A stretch of DNA of 29,103 nucleotides from NCBI GenBank assembly GCA_938039345.1, contig CALHVB010000168.1, positions 1-29,103 on the forward strand. The letters are read 5' to 3'. The translations under genes and the position numbers were made by a program. Numbering within the stretch: the first letter of the stretch is position 1; each line of letters begins with the position of its first letter. This stretch comes from an uncultured Sediminicola sp. GTDB lineage: Bacteria > Bacteroidota > Bacteroidia > Flavobacteriales > Flavobacteriaceae. This document shows positions 8,779-17,619 of this stretch, in pieces. The notes beneath the pieces were generated by a model, which worked only from the letters and a program-made list of their open reading frames with translations, was not told the DNA's origin and did not search any database.

Positions 8779-10659
8779 TTATTTACAATTCTCACAATAA
8801 GTATCTCTAAGATATTCGTCTTCTAACAACTGAAAAGTAACACCATCTTTTTCGGGAGAATCAAACAAATTACAATACTTAGCTTTGTTTAAATTAATGG
8901 CATTTAACATAATAGCACGGTAATCATCTGTTTGGGTAAGCTCTTTGTTTATCAACGTTAAATTTAAATAATAAAACAATAGATCCTCATTAATAGCTAT
9001 ACTTCTTACTTTATTGGTCAATAATACTGCAGCCTTATCCACATTTGCATAATACGCTAAAAACTGAGCTAAATTAAAATAGTCTATATCTCTTAAAGGG
9101 ACTCCCTTATAGTTATTATTTATATAAGCAACAGATTTATCCTTACTAACATAATCTCTTTTTCTCATATAACGTTCACTCTTTATAATATGATAATTTA
9201 CCAACATTCTATTAATTAAAGACTGTGCTATTCCATATTTTTTAAGCCCCAATATTTCAGTCTTAAATTTATTATCATCCACGGGTTGTACATTGTACCT
9301 CCATATTTTAAATTTTAAAACGGCTAGATTATATTTAACTCGCTTATTTTTAGGGTCTAATTTTAACAGCCTTTCTAATTCATTATTTACTATTAATAGC
9401 TGCCTATCATCAAGTTCATATTTAAACATACTCCTATTGTTAAGATATCTAGCATACGTTAATTGCTCCGGAATTTCCATCTTTTGCAACAAATCAGGAG
9501 AGTTTTCTAAGTACTTTAATCGGTTAAATAAGGAGTTTTGTATTATAGAAGCTTCATCTAAATTTCCTAATTTTAATTCTGAATTAAATGTGTTTACCAA
9601 TTCCCCAAGCTTCATTTTCTTATACTTGTCTTTCTTTTCTAGAGCTAGGGTTACTATCGCTTTTCTATGGTTTTTAAGTATAGGTTCCAATTCTTGTGAA
9701 AAAGCCCCCACTAGCTTACTCTTTAATGCTAATTTATTTAGCGCCTTTAAATCATTGTATTTTGTTCCTTCAATATCATTTAAAAACTCAACCCAATTTT
9801 CAGAAGACGATATTTGTGTTTTTATTACAGGGGTTTGGTAACTCTGCATTGCATTTGCTATACTATTAGCTCGTTGCTTTTGTAATTCTAGATTACGCTC
9901 TAAACTTCCTTCTATAGAGGAATATGCTTTAATATCAATAGTTTTAATATTAAAATCGGTTAAATTCAAGGAATCGTATAATGGCTTTATATCTTCAGGC
10001 AGATATTCCGATTTATTTTTCTGAAAAGGAATTTCAAATTTTAATGTTTTATATTTTATTTTAAATCCTTCTTCTATTGCTGCTACTTTTTTGTCATTGT
10101 ATTGTATAGAATCTAAATACATTCCCATATCTAACAAATCGAAACTATAGGAAGGCAAATTAAAAATAGTGTAATAATTACAAAGGTTCTTATTTCCTAA
10201 AAACAGAATATTATACTCTAATTCTTTCCCCATAAATTCAGCTGGCAACTTCCCAACGAATGTTCTAAACCTATTTCCTTCGTAGGGTTTTAAGGTGCTT
10301 TTTAGTCTAGGTGCATACACAGGTTTTAAAACCTCACCTCGTATCTGCCCTCCTCCAGAAAATACCATATCACAATCGTAACGTTCTTTATCTACAATAT
10401 CAACTGCAATACCATCTGTATTATTACTGAATAATAACTGAAACCACTTTTTATCATTAATTACAAAATAAAGATTACTACCTTCTCTCTTTATAGAAAA
10501 GCCTACTTCTTTAGGTTTTTGCTGAAAGGCACTAAAACATTTTTGACAATTCTGATTTCTTATTGCTTCTGAGGTTGGATATACAATATCGTATTGCGCA
10601 TTAAGATGTATAGCACTAAAAAAAAGCACTATAAGTAAAATAAGTTGTTGTTTAGTCAT
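8779..10659 (-). CDS. secreted OmpA-like protein with terminal CxxC motifs, function unknown
   Basis: A 626-residue protein with a clear Sec signal peptide (MTKQQ, hydrophobic run to about residue 19, cleavage near LNAQ-Y). Residues about 215-300 resemble an OmpA/MotB-type peptidoglycan-associating domain: IKAYSSIEGSLERNLELQKQ followed by RANSIANAMQ keeps the family's Gly, Asn, Leu and Arg-Ala pattern, but the usual TD of the diaminopimelate-binding site is replaced. The C-terminal half (about 340-620) is helical and lysine/leucine-rich, suggesting TPR-like or other helical repeats. Two cysteine pairs stand out: NCQKC (Cys38 and Cys41) just after the signal peptide, and CENC (Cys622 and Cys625) one residue before the end. 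Location is periplasm or inner face of the outer membrane. I do not recognise a named family. It converges with pnp and diverges from rpoD. Confidence 0.8.
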   Translation of the reverse strand: MTKQQLILLIVLFFSAIHLNAQYDIVYPTSEAIRNQNCQKCFSAFQQKPKEVGFSIKREGSNLYFVINDKKWFQLLFSNNTDGIAVDIVDKERYDCDMVFSGGGQIRGEVLKPVYAPRLKSTLKPYEGNRFRTFVGKLPAEFMGKELEYNILFLGNKNLCNYYTIFNLPSYSFDLLDMGMYLDSIQYNDKKVAAIEEGFKIKYKTLKFEIPFQKNKSEYLPEDIKPLYDSLNLTDFNIKTIDIKAYSSIEGSLERNLELQKQRANSIANAMQSYQTPVIKTQISSSENWVEFLNDIEGTKYNDLKALNKLALKSKLVGAFSQELEPILKNHRKAIVTLALEKKDKYKKMKLGELVNTFNSELKLGNLDEASIIQNSLFNRLKYLENSPDLLQKMEIPEQLTYARYLNNRSMFKYELDDRQLLIVNNELERLLKLDPKNKRVKYNLAVLKFKIWRYNVQPVDDNKFKTEILGLKKYGIAQSLINRMLVNYHIIKSERYMRKRDYVSKDKSVAYINNNYKGVPLRDIDYFNLAQFLAYYANVDKAAVLLTNKVRSIAINEDLLFYYLNLTLINKELTQTDDYRAIMLNAINLNKAKYCNLFDSPEKDGVTFQLLEDEYLRDTYCENCK

Positions 10660-10952
10660 TTTCTACAATAGTTTAAGTATTCTGAGTTAAAAATACTATT
10701 CTACTTTTAATAAGCTATAATTAACCTTAAAGAATAACACTAATCACTTAATAAAAATGAAGAAAAATCATAATTATTGATAATTTTTATGATGTTTAAA
10801 AATTATTTTATTCTTATTTGAAGGGCTTTTTTATGCAGTTTAACTAAAAAATGAAAAAAAAATAACGGAATTGTAACATTTTTTACTTTTCAACGTATAA
10901 CTATATGCAGTCCGCACATTGCGTACTTAAAATTTAGGAAAAGGAAACTGAG
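10660..10952. other. divergent intergenic region between the OmpA-like gene and rpoD
   Basis: A very AT-rich gap of 293 bp holding the promoters of both genes. On the plus strand a near-consensus -7 sequence TACTTTTC lies at about 10883-10890, with a GC-richer stretch (gcagtccgcacattgcg) between it and rpoD. No exact TAnnTTTG match was found on either strand and no coding sequence or clear hairpin was seen. Confidence 0.4.
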
Positions 10953-11816
10953 ATGAGACAGCTTAAAATTACAAAACAGGTTACCAACAGGGAAACCGCA
11001 TCCTTAGATAAGTATTTACAGGAAATTGGTAAAGTAGACCTTATAACAGCAGATGAAGAGGTAGAATTAGCACAGCGTATTAAAGCTGGTGATCAGGTAG
11101 CATTAGAAAAATTAACGAAAGCTAATTTAAGATTTGTTGTTTCTGTTGCTAAGCAATACCAAAATCAAGGACTTACCTTACCAGATTTAATTAACGAAGG
11201 TAACTTAGGTTTAATAAAAGCAGCACAACGTTTTGATGAAACTAGAGGTTTTAAGTTTATATCATACGCTGTATGGTGGATTCGTCAGTCTATATTACAA
11301 GCATTAGCAGAACAATCTCGTATTGTACGTTTACCACTAAACAAAATTGGATCTATTAATAAAATTAATAAAACATTTGCATTCTTAGAGCAAGCACATG
11401 AGCGCCAGCCATCTGCTGAAGAAATTGCGAAAGAGTTAGATATGACGATTGATGATGTAAAGCAATCTTTAAAAAACTCTGGAAGACACGTATCTATGGA
11501 TGCTCCTTTAATAGACGGAGAAGATTCTAACCTTTACGATGTATTACGTAGTGGCGAATCTCCAAACCCAGATAGAGATTTATTACACGAATCTTTACGT
11601 ACAGAAATAGAAAGAGCTCTAGAAACATTAACACCTAGAGAAGCAGATGTTATTCGTTTGTACTTTGGTTTAGCAGGGCAACATTCTATGACCCTAGAGG
11701 AAATAGGAGAAACATTTGATTTAACTAGAGAACGTGTTCGTCAAATTAAAGAAAAAGCAATTAGACGTTTAAAGCATACTTCTAGAAGTAAAATATTAAA
11801 AACATACTTAGGGTAA
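10953..11816 (+). CDS. rpoD: primary sigma factor RpoD (sigma-70, Bacteroidota type)
   Basis: A 287-residue sigma-70 factor, the usual short length of the Bacteroidota housekeeping sigma, which lacks region 1.1 and the long non-conserved region of E. coli RpoD. Region 1.2 is seen in [20 protein letters not shown]. Region 2 is [28 protein letters not shown] and then [21 protein letters not shown], for core binding, -7 recognition and melting. Region 3 follows near residues 135-215. Region 4 holds the helix-turn-helix [34 protein letters not shown] sequence, here starting [20 protein letters not shown]. It directs RNA polymerase to the TAnnTTTG promoters seen elsewhere in the window. The ATG at 10953 is preceded by GGAAAAGGAAACTGAG, one of the few purine-rich leaders here. 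Confidence 0.97.
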   Translation: MRQLKITKQVTNRETASLDKYLQEIGKVDLITADEEVELAQRIKAGDQVALEKLTKANLRFVVSVAKQYQNQGLTLPDLINEGNLGLIKAAQRFDETRGFKFISYAVWWIRQSILQALAEQSRIVRLPLNKIGSINKINKTFAFLEQAHERQPSAEEIAKELDMTIDDVKQSLKNSGRHVSMDAPLIDGEDSNLYDVLRSGESPNPDRDLLHESLRTEIERALETLTPREADVIRLYFGLAGQHSMTLEEIGETFDLTRERVRQIKEKAIRRLKHTSRSKILKTYLG

Positions 11817-11835
11817 GTTTTTATTTTCCTTAACG

Positions 11836-11861
11836 ACTAATAAATTAATTATTAGTTTTTA
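11836..11861 (+). terminator. AT-rich terminator candidate after rpoD (first of three hairpins)
   Basis: Perfect inverted repeat ACTAATAA (11836-11843) and TTATTAGT (11849-11856), loop ATTAA, then TTTTTATGTTTTTT. The stem is AT-rich, so it may terminate only partly. Confidence 0.5.
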
Positions 11862-11899
11862 TGTTTTTTGAGGGAATTAATTTCCTTAGTAAAAATAAC

Positions 11900-11927
11900 A
11901 ACAGTTTATCATGACTGTTCGTTTTTT
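11900..11927 (+). terminator. second hairpin plus T-run after rpoD
   Basis: Inverted repeat AACAGT (11900-11905) and ACTGTT (11914-11919) with an eight-base loop, followed by CG and a run of six T. Short stem, so moderate support only. Confidence 0.4.
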
Positions 11928-11938
11928 GATTGATGAAT

Positions 11939-11966
11939 AAACTCCGGCTGATTACCGGAGTTTTTC
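11939..11966 (+). terminator. GC-rich rho-independent terminator after rpoD (third hairpin)
   Basis: Inverted repeat AAACTCCGG (11939-11947) and CCGGAGTTT (11955-11963), loop CTGATTA, followed by further T residues. This is the strongest of the three hairpins downstream of rpoD and probably the final stop. Confidence 0.85.
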
Positions 11967-12004
11967 AATTTATATACTTCTCCAAAGATTATTTTCTAAA
12001 TGGT

Positions 12005-12012
12005 TATTTTTG
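12005..12012 (+). promoter_or_regulatory. -7 promoter element TATTTTTG of the coiled-coil lipoprotein gene
   Basis: Exact TAnnTTTG match, 25 bp before the ATG at 12038, giving a predicted leader of about 20 nt. No convincing -33 box. Confidence 0.55.
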
Positions 12013-12037
12013 CTGCAACCATTAATTTTTAAAATAC

Positions 12038-12688
12038 ATGTTTAAAAGAACACTATCTATTACATTACTATCCTTATTGTTTGTTTCTTGTTGGAAAAAT
12101 AAAAGTCCTGAAGATTTAATACGATTAAAAGAAAAATTTAAATCACAAGTATCTACCTTCGAAAACAAGAAAAAGAATGCTAATAAAAATGTTACTAAAG
12201 GGCTAACTTCTTTAAATGCATTAAAAAGTGCTTTAGAAGACACCAAAAACGAAGACAAAGAATTTGCTAAGGTTTATGGCGATTGGGAAAAAGTAAATAA
12301 ACGCGTAGAAAACCTAAACAAAGAATACGAAGACCTAAAATTAAAAGCTAGCAACCTATTTAGTGCTATGGAAAAGCAAACTAATAGCTTAAGCGATGCT
12401 ACTGCTAAAAAAACCTTATTAAGTGCAATAACAAAGGCTAAAACTAAATACAATGGCACTTTAAGCAATACTGCTAAAGCTATTGGAAAACTTAGAATAT
12501 TACATGGAGATGCTGTAGAAGTGGTAAAAGCATTGGAAGTTGCTGCCGCTCTAAATTCATTTGACAATATAAACGACCAAATGAAAAGTATTGAAGGCCG
12601 TGTAGAGGGTATTATGGCAGAACTTAATGTTGCCGTTGTAGAAAGTAAAAAATTGTACGAGAAAAAAATCACAGAACTAGGAGAATAA
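12038..12688 (+). CDS. coiled-coil lipoprotein of unknown function
   Basis: A 216-residue protein starting with a lipoprotein signal: MFKRTLSITLLSLLF and then lipobox FVSC with Cys18 as the lipidated residue. The mature part is almost entirely charged helix, with heptad-like Leu/Val/Ala spacing in segments about 28-60, 75-115 and 175-214, so it should form coiled coils or a helical bundle. It is rich in Lys, Glu and Ala and has no other cysteine after the lipobox. I do not recognise the family. It is monocistronic as far as can be seen, bounded by a -7 element upstream and a strong terminator downstream, and probably sits on the periplasmic side of the outer or inner membrane. A structural or adaptor role would fit, but there is no direct evidence. 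Confidence 0.8.
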   Translation: MFKRTLSITLLSLLFVSCWKNKSPEDLIRLKEKFKSQVSTFENKKKNANKNVTKGLTSLNALKSALEDTKNEDKEFAKVYGDWEKVNKRVENLNKEYEDLKLKASNLFSAMEKQTNSLSDATAKKTLLSAITKAKTKYNGTLSNTAKAIGKLRILHGDAVEVVKALEVAAALNSFDNINDQMKSIEGRVEGIMAELNVAVVESKKLYEKKITELGE

Positions 12689-12726
12689 ATTACTAGTACA
12701 TTAGTAACATACTAAAAATACTATAC

Positions 12727-12764
12727 ACAAAAGCACTAACTTAACGGGTTGGTGCTTTTGTATT
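12727..12764 (+). terminator. rho-independent terminator after the coiled-coil lipoprotein gene
   Basis: Long stem of 14 pairs: ACAAAAGCACTAAC (12727-12740) with GTTGGTGCTTTTGT (12748-12761), one T-G wobble, loop TTAACGG. The right arm ends in CTTTTGTATTT. It separates the lipoprotein gene from the agarase-like gene. Confidence 0.85.
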
Positions 12765-12852
12765 TATAATATGTCTAGTTTTTATTGAGTGCCATAAATC
12801 CAAATAACAAACTTATTCCATTAAATTTAAAGAAACCAATTTAACCACAATC

Positions 12853-14964
12853 ATGACTAAAATGACTTTTAAGCTAGTGCTATTACTTTTTGCGCTACAA
12901 TTTCACCTTGGAAATAGTCAAAACACCATTGAAACAAACCTATTATTCGATTTTGAAAACGACTTAAATCAATCTCAATTAGTCCTTAAAAATGCCATTG
13001 CTAAAATTGCTACAATAGGCAATAACTCTTATCTAAAAGTTAATAGCAATATTAACGGCAAGGCATCCAATATCATATTAAAAGAATCAAAAGACAATCC
13101 TTGGAATTTAAACGGGTATTATCAAATAAAAGTAGACGCCAAAAATACCGGAGATAAATATATACAAGTAGAGTTATTTGTAGGGAATGACCCCGATGAA
13201 TTGGTAAGATGGTACTGCTCTAACTATGTAGATTTAAACCCTGGAGAAACAAAAACCATTACTGTTAATTTAGCATGGACTCCTTGGGTATTTTCACCAC
13301 AATTAGATATAGTTGGCATGCGAGGCACACCAGGGAAAATAAAAACAGATATAAATGCCATAGACCAATTGCTATTTAGATCTAGATATTCTAATGCAGA
13401 AAGCAATTTTACACTAGATAATATTAGAGCTGTAGGGAAATTAGAAGTAAGAGAACCTAACAACTTTTTCCCGTTTGTAGACACTTTTGGACAATACAAG
13501 CATAAAGATTGGAAAGGAAAAATACACTCTGCTACAGAACTTAAAGAAAAAGGAAAAATAAATTATAATAGTCTTGTAAACGAATCTGGGCCAAAAAACA
13601 GAAGTATTTATGGCGGGTGGACAGCAGGACCAAAATTAAAAGCTACTGGCTTTTTTAGAACCGAAAAATACAATGATAAATGGTGGATGGTAGACCCTGA
13701 AGGTTATCTTTTCTGGACTAGTGGGGTAAATTGCGTATCTCCCAATGGTTCTCGCACAGGGATTACTGGTAGAGAATATTATTTTGAAGTTTTACCCGAA
13801 AACAAGAACCTACACAAAGCCTTTTATGGTAAAAGAAACGGAAGTTCTCATGGCTACTATAAAAACAAAAAAAACTATACTACATTTAATTTTTACAAAC
13901 AAAATCTACACACAAAATACGGAAAAGATTGGCTAAGTACTTTTAGCGATTTAACCCATATGCGTTTTAAAAATTGGGGATTAAACACTATTGGCTTTGT
14001 TTCTGAAAATAGCACCACTAAACAACAAAAAACCCCTTATGTTGGTTCTATATGGATTAGAAATACTCCAAAAATTGAAGGCTCAAAAGGTTTTTGGGGT
14101 AAATTTCATGATGTTTTTGACCCAAAATTTAAAATTGCAGTTAAGAAATCTATGGCATCACAAAAAAATGGTACTGGAGACCCCTGGTGTATCGGTTATT
14201 TTGTAGATAACGAAATGTCTTGGGGCAGATTAGGCTCTTTAGCTATAAGCACCTTAAAAAGTCCTGAAAACCAAAGTGCTAAAATAGTTTTTGTAAATGA
14301 TTTAAAAGCCAAGTATAAAAATATTAGTGCTTTAAATAAAGTATGGGATACCACTTATGAAAGTTGGAAAGCCTTATTAAAAAGCACTACTACTCCTAAT
14401 GAAGAAAAAGCACATACTGATTTAGCAAACTTCTACGAAAAAATTGCACATGCGTATTTTAAAACTATTAAAGAGGAACTTAACCAAATAGCCCCAAATC
14501 AAAATTATTTAGGATGCAGATTTGCATGGGCAAATAACAGCGTAGTACTTACAGAGGCAAGTAAATATATGGATATTATTAGCTTTAATAAATACGAGTA
14601 TAATGTAGAAAATATAGGATTACCTAAAGGCATAGACAAACCAATTATGATTGGTGAATTTCACTTTGGAGCATTAGACAGAGGTAGTTACCATGTAGGT
14701 GTAAAAGAAGCAAAAAGCCAAGAAGATCGAGGAGAATTATATCAAAAATACATACAAAGTGCGTTAAAAAACCCACTAATAGTTGGTGCACATTGGTTCC
14801 AATATGTAGACGAACCTTTAACTGGCAGATTCGATGGGGAAAATTATAATATAGGTTTGGTAGACATCTGTGATACTCCTTATGACGAACTTATTGCTAA
14901 AATTAAAGAAACTAATTACACTTTATACGAATATAGAAATACAAGTAGTTCTAAAAAGGAATAA
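12853..14964 (+). CDS. GH50-type beta-agarase-like glycoside hydrolase with N-terminal carbohydrate-binding-like domain
   Basis: A 703-residue secreted enzyme with a signal peptide (start Met1 or Met4, hydrophobic LVLLLFALQF, cleavage near NSQ-N). Residues about 28-200 look like a jelly-roll carbohydrate-binding module (DFENDLNQSQL to FTLDNIRAVG). Residues about 215-690 fit a clan GH-A barrel of the GH50 agarase type: GFFRTEKYNDKWWMVDPEGY at the start, GYFVDNEMSWG with putative acid/base Glu454, and MIGEFHFGALDRG with putative nucleophile Glu602. GH50 enzymes cut beta-1,4 bonds of agarose, mostly exo-acting. No SusC/SusD pair, sulfatase or other carbohydrate enzyme is nearby, so this is an orphan rather than part of a polysaccharide-utilisation locus. 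Activity on a related marine galactan is possible; the family is fairly sure, the substrate less so. Confidence 0.85.
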   Translation: MTKMTFKLVLLLFALQFHLGNSQNTIETNLLFDFENDLNQSQLVLKNAIAKIATIGNNSYLKVNSNINGKASNIILKESKDNPWNLNGYYQIKVDAKNTGDKYIQVELFVGNDPDELVRWYCSNYVDLNPGETKTITVNLAWTPWVFSPQLDIVGMRGTPGKIKTDINAIDQLLFRSRYSNAESNFTLDNIRAVGKLEVREPNNFFPFVDTFGQYKHKDWKGKIHSATELKEKGKINYNSLVNESGPKNRSIYGGWTAGPKLKATGFFRTEKYNDKWWMVDPEGYLFWTSGVNCVSPNGSRTGITGREYYFEVLPENKNLHKAFYGKRNGSSHGYYKNKKNYTTFNFYKQNLHTKYGKDWLSTFSDLTHMRFKNWGLNTIGFVSENSTTKQQKTPYVGSIWIRNTPKIEGSKGFWGKFHDVFDPKFKIAVKKSMASQKNGTGDPWCIGYFVDNEMSWGRLGSLAISTLKSPENQSAKIVFVNDLKAKYKNISALNKVWDTTYESWKALLKSTTTPNEEKAHTDLANFYEKIAHAYFKTIKEELNQIAPNQNYLGCRFAWANNSVVLTEASKYMDIISFNKYEYNVENIGLPKGIDKPIMIGEFHFGALDRGSYHVGVKEAKSQEDRGELYQKYIQSALKNPLIVGAHWFQYVDEPLTGRFDGENYNIGLVDICDTPYDELIAKIKETNYTLYEYRNTSSSKKE

Positions 14965-15088
14965 AAAATATTCTATTCTTAAATAAAGCACACTATTACA
15001 ATAAGTTAAAACAATAAAATCATCTATTTTAAGTTTATTAAGTTGTTTATAATTAAATCCCAAATAACAACCTACAAAACTTAAAATT

Positions 15089-15352
15089 ATGGAATTATTA
15101 CAACGTTTAGAATCTTGCAAAAAATGTACAAAAAGAAAATCTAGTGATACAGGAATTGTTTGCTCTTTAACACTTAGAAAACCAGATTTTTTAAACGAGT
15201 GTAAAGATTTTATAATAGACCCAAAAGAAGCTCAAAAAGCTAAAGCACGTATAGAATATAAAGAAAAAGAAGAAAGTACTACATCTGTTTGGGTGTATAT
15301 AGGTGCTGCTCTACTAATTTTAAAAATCATAATTAGATTTATGAGAGATTAA
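15089..15352 (+). CDS. small four-cysteine protein with C-terminal membrane anchor
   Basis: An 87-residue protein with two parts. The N-terminal half has Cys10, Cys13, Cys25 and Cys38 (CxxC, then spacings of 11 and 12), a possible metal-binding knuckle rich in Lys and Arg. The C-terminal part is a charged linker (about residues 45-64) and a single hydrophobic helix, SVWVYIGAALLILKIIIRF, ending FMRD, so the protein is likely tail-anchored with the cysteine part in the cytosol. I do not recognise a named family, though the compact conserved-looking pattern suggests a real gene. It lies between the agarase-like gene and the radical SAM gene, on the same strand, with 124 bp upstream and 59 bp downstream. 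No functional link to either neighbour is evident. Confidence 0.75.
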   Translation: MELLQRLESCKKCTKRKSSDTGIVCSLTLRKPDFLNECKDFIIDPKEAQKAKARIEYKEKEESTTSVWVYIGAALLILKIIIRFMRD

Positions 15353-15389
15353 AGTTATAACCAGAACTCAATTCTCCGTACAATTGCCC

Positions 15390-15397
15390 TATTTTTG
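15390..15397 (+). promoter_or_regulatory. -7 promoter element TATTTTTG of the radical SAM gene
   Basis: Exact TAnnTTTG match ending 14 bp before the TTG start at 15412. The predicted leader is only about 9 nt, too short for a ribosome-binding site. Confidence 0.5.
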
Positions 15398-15411
15398 CAG
15401 AAAATAGTCGT

Positions 15412-17607
15412 TTGAAAGACCTTTTACTTATAACTCCACCTTTTACACAGCTAAATACTCCGTATCCGGCTACAGCATATATAAAAGGCTTTTTAAATAC
15501 TAAAAAAGTTAGTGCCTTTCAAATAGATTTAGGTATAGAAGTTATTCTAGCACTCTTTTCTAAAAAAGGCCTTAGTACTATTTTTGAACTTGCTGCAACT
15601 AATAATCGTATTGTTTCGGAGAATAGTCAACGTATTTATAGCTTGCAAGGCGACTATTTAAAAACCATTGCACCCATAATTTCATTTCTACAAGGGCATA
15701 ATGCTACATTTGCCAGGCAAATATGCTCCCCTGATTTTTTGCCTGAAGCATCTAGGTTTCAGCAATTAGAAGATATGGATTGGGCCTTTGGCTCTATGGG
15801 ATTACAAGATAAAGCCAAGCATTTGGCAACCCTATACTTAGAAGATTTATCAGATTTTATAATAGAATGTATAGATGAGAATTTTGGTTTTAGCAGGTAT
15901 GCAGAACGTTTGGGCAGAAGTGCCAATTCTTTTGATGAACTCTATGGGTACTTACAAAAAGAAGCTACTTATATAGATCGTATTACGCTTAAAATTCTAG
16001 AGGAGCGTTTACAAACAGTACAACCAAAACTAGTATGTTTTTCTGTTCCTTTTCCTGGAAACTTATACAGTGCTTTTAGGTGCGCTCAGTACATAAAGCA
16101 ACACTACCCAAACATACAAATAGCTATGGGTGGCGGCTTTCCTAACACCGAACTACGGTCGGTGTCAGATACTCGTGTTTTTCAGTTTTTCGATTATATT
16201 ACTTTAGACGATGGCGAATTACCTTTAGATTTGCTAAGCAAACATATAGTAGCACCTAACAATAGTAAAACACCTGTTTTAAAACGCACTTTCCATTTAA
16301 AAGACGGAGCAGTTTTTTATAACAACACGTCTACACAAAACGATTATAAACAAAGTGAAATTGGCACACCCGATTATTCAGATTTAGTATTAAATAAATA
16401 CATATCGGTTATCGAAATTGCCAATCCTATGCATAGTCTTTGGAGTGATGGCAGATGGAATAAATTAACCATGGCGCACGGTTGTTACTGGGGTAAATGT
16501 ACTTTTTGCGATATTTCTTTAGACTATATAAAAATATACGAGCCCATTGCTGCCAAACTATTGGTAGACCGTATGGAAACACTTATTGAACAAACTAACG
16601 AAAGAGGTTTTCATTTTGTAGACGAAGCAGCACCACCCGCTTTAATGCGTGCTTTAGCTTTAGAAATTATAAAACGAAAACTAACGGTTACTTGGTGGAC
16701 AAATATTAGGTTTGAAAAAAGCTTTAGTGCCAACCTTTGCGTTTTACTAAAAGCATCGGGTTGTATTGCCGTATCTGGTGGTTTAGAAGTAGCCTCGGAC
16801 CGTTTATTAGCCCTAATAGACAAAGGTGTTACAGTAGAACAAGTGGCACAGGTTACCCGTAATTTTACAGAATCTGGCATTATGGTACATGCTTATTTAA
16901 TGTATGGCTATCCTACACAAACTGTACAAGAAACAGTAGATAGTTTAGAAATGGTACGCCAGTTATTTCAAATGAATGTATTACAATCTGGTTTCTGGCA
17001 TCAATTTGCATTAACAGCTCATAGTCCTGTTGGCTTAAATCCATCTGACTATAATATTATTCCAAAATACGAAGAAATTACATTTGCCAATAACGATATT
17101 CAATTTACAGATACCACAGGCGTAGACCACGAACAATTTAGCTATGGATTAAAAAAATCGCTCTTTAATTATATGCATGGTATTTGTTTCGAATATCCCT
17201 TACAAAAATGGTTCAACTTTAAAATTCCTAAAACAACTATTCCGCCAAATTTCATTGAAAAAGCATTAGAAATAGCACCTAGTTTTACCACCAAATCCAA
17301 TGCTAAAATAGTATGGTTAGGTAACACTCCAATATTAGAAATTATTACAAAATCTAAAAAAGGACGTACTTGGGAAAATTTAAAAATGACGTTTCATAAT
17401 ACTGCTACTAGTTTTAATATTACAGTAGAAAAAGAAAAAGGAGATTGGTTAGTTTCTATTTTAGAAAAAATTGCTGCTACAACCGAAGACACTTACTCCT
17501 ATGCAAAAGTTAAAGCCGATTTTGAGTCCCTCTTTCCCGATTTTGAACTTTTCTGGTATTCAAAACCTTTAAATACCTTAAAAGACAATGGCTTATTGGT
17601 GTTATAA
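15412..17607 (+). CDS. radical SAM protein with B12-binding-type N-terminal domain (TTG start)
   Basis: A 731-residue protein. The TTG start is chosen because the N-terminus KDLLLITPPFTQLNTPYPA is already the beginning of the cobalamin-binding-like Rossmann domain (to about residue 290, including LVCFSVPFPGNLY and MGGGFPNTELR) and the first ATG is far inside. The radical SAM domain follows, with the cluster motif GCYWGKCTFC: Cys358, Cys363 and Cys366, a CX4CX2C spacing instead of the usual CX3CX2C. FVDEAAPP and the VSGGLEVASDRLL stretch fit the later barrel strands. The C-terminal part (about 580-731) is an unassigned accessory domain. Members of this broad class do methylations, cyclisations and rearrangements; the substrate is unknown. 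The neighbours (helicase, small Cys protein) give no pathway. No DxHxxG cobalamin ligand motif is seen, as in many of this class. Confidence 0.88.
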   Translation: MKDLLLITPPFTQLNTPYPATAYIKGFLNTKKVSAFQIDLGIEVILALFSKKGLSTIFELAATNNRIVSENSQRIYSLQGDYLKTIAPIISFLQGHNATFARQICSPDFLPEASRFQQLEDMDWAFGSMGLQDKAKHLATLYLEDLSDFIIECIDENFGFSRYAERLGRSANSFDELYGYLQKEATYIDRITLKILEERLQTVQPKLVCFSVPFPGNLYSAFRCAQYIKQHYPNIQIAMGGGFPNTELRSVSDTRVFQFFDYITLDDGELPLDLLSKHIVAPNNSKTPVLKRTFHLKDGAVFYNNTSTQNDYKQSEIGTPDYSDLVLNKYISVIEIANPMHSLWSDGRWNKLTMAHGCYWGKCTFCDISLDYIKIYEPIAAKLLVDRMETLIEQTNERGFHFVDEAAPPALMRALALEIIKRKLTVTWWTNIRFEKSFSANLCVLLKASGCIAVSGGLEVASDRLLALIDKGVTVEQVAQVTRNFTESGIMVHAYLMYGYPTQTVQETVDSLEMVRQLFQMNVLQSGFWHQFALTAHSPVGLNPSDYNIIPKYEEITFANNDIQFTDTTGVDHEQFSYGLKKSLFNYMHGICFEYPLQKWFNFKIPKTTIPPNFIEKALEIAPSFTTKSNAKIVWLGNTPILEIITKSKKGRTWENLKMTFHNTATSFNITVEKEKGDWLVSILEKIAATTEDTYSYAKVKADFESLFPDFELFWYSKPLNTLKDNGLLVL

Positions 17608-17619
17608 ACAGCTTTAGCC

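Noticed and set aside
9293..9841. A plus-strand open frame of 182 codons opposite the OmpA-like gene
   Set aside because: Composition is Leu/Ser/Phe-rich, as expected for the antisense of a Lys/Glu/Asn-rich gene. No motif, signal or sensible context; the minus-strand gene has a signal peptide and domain pattern.
12274..12672. A minus-strand open frame of 132 codons opposite the coiled-coil lipoprotein gene
   Set aside because: It is the antisense image of a Lys/Ala-rich coiled coil. No promoter or motif supports it.
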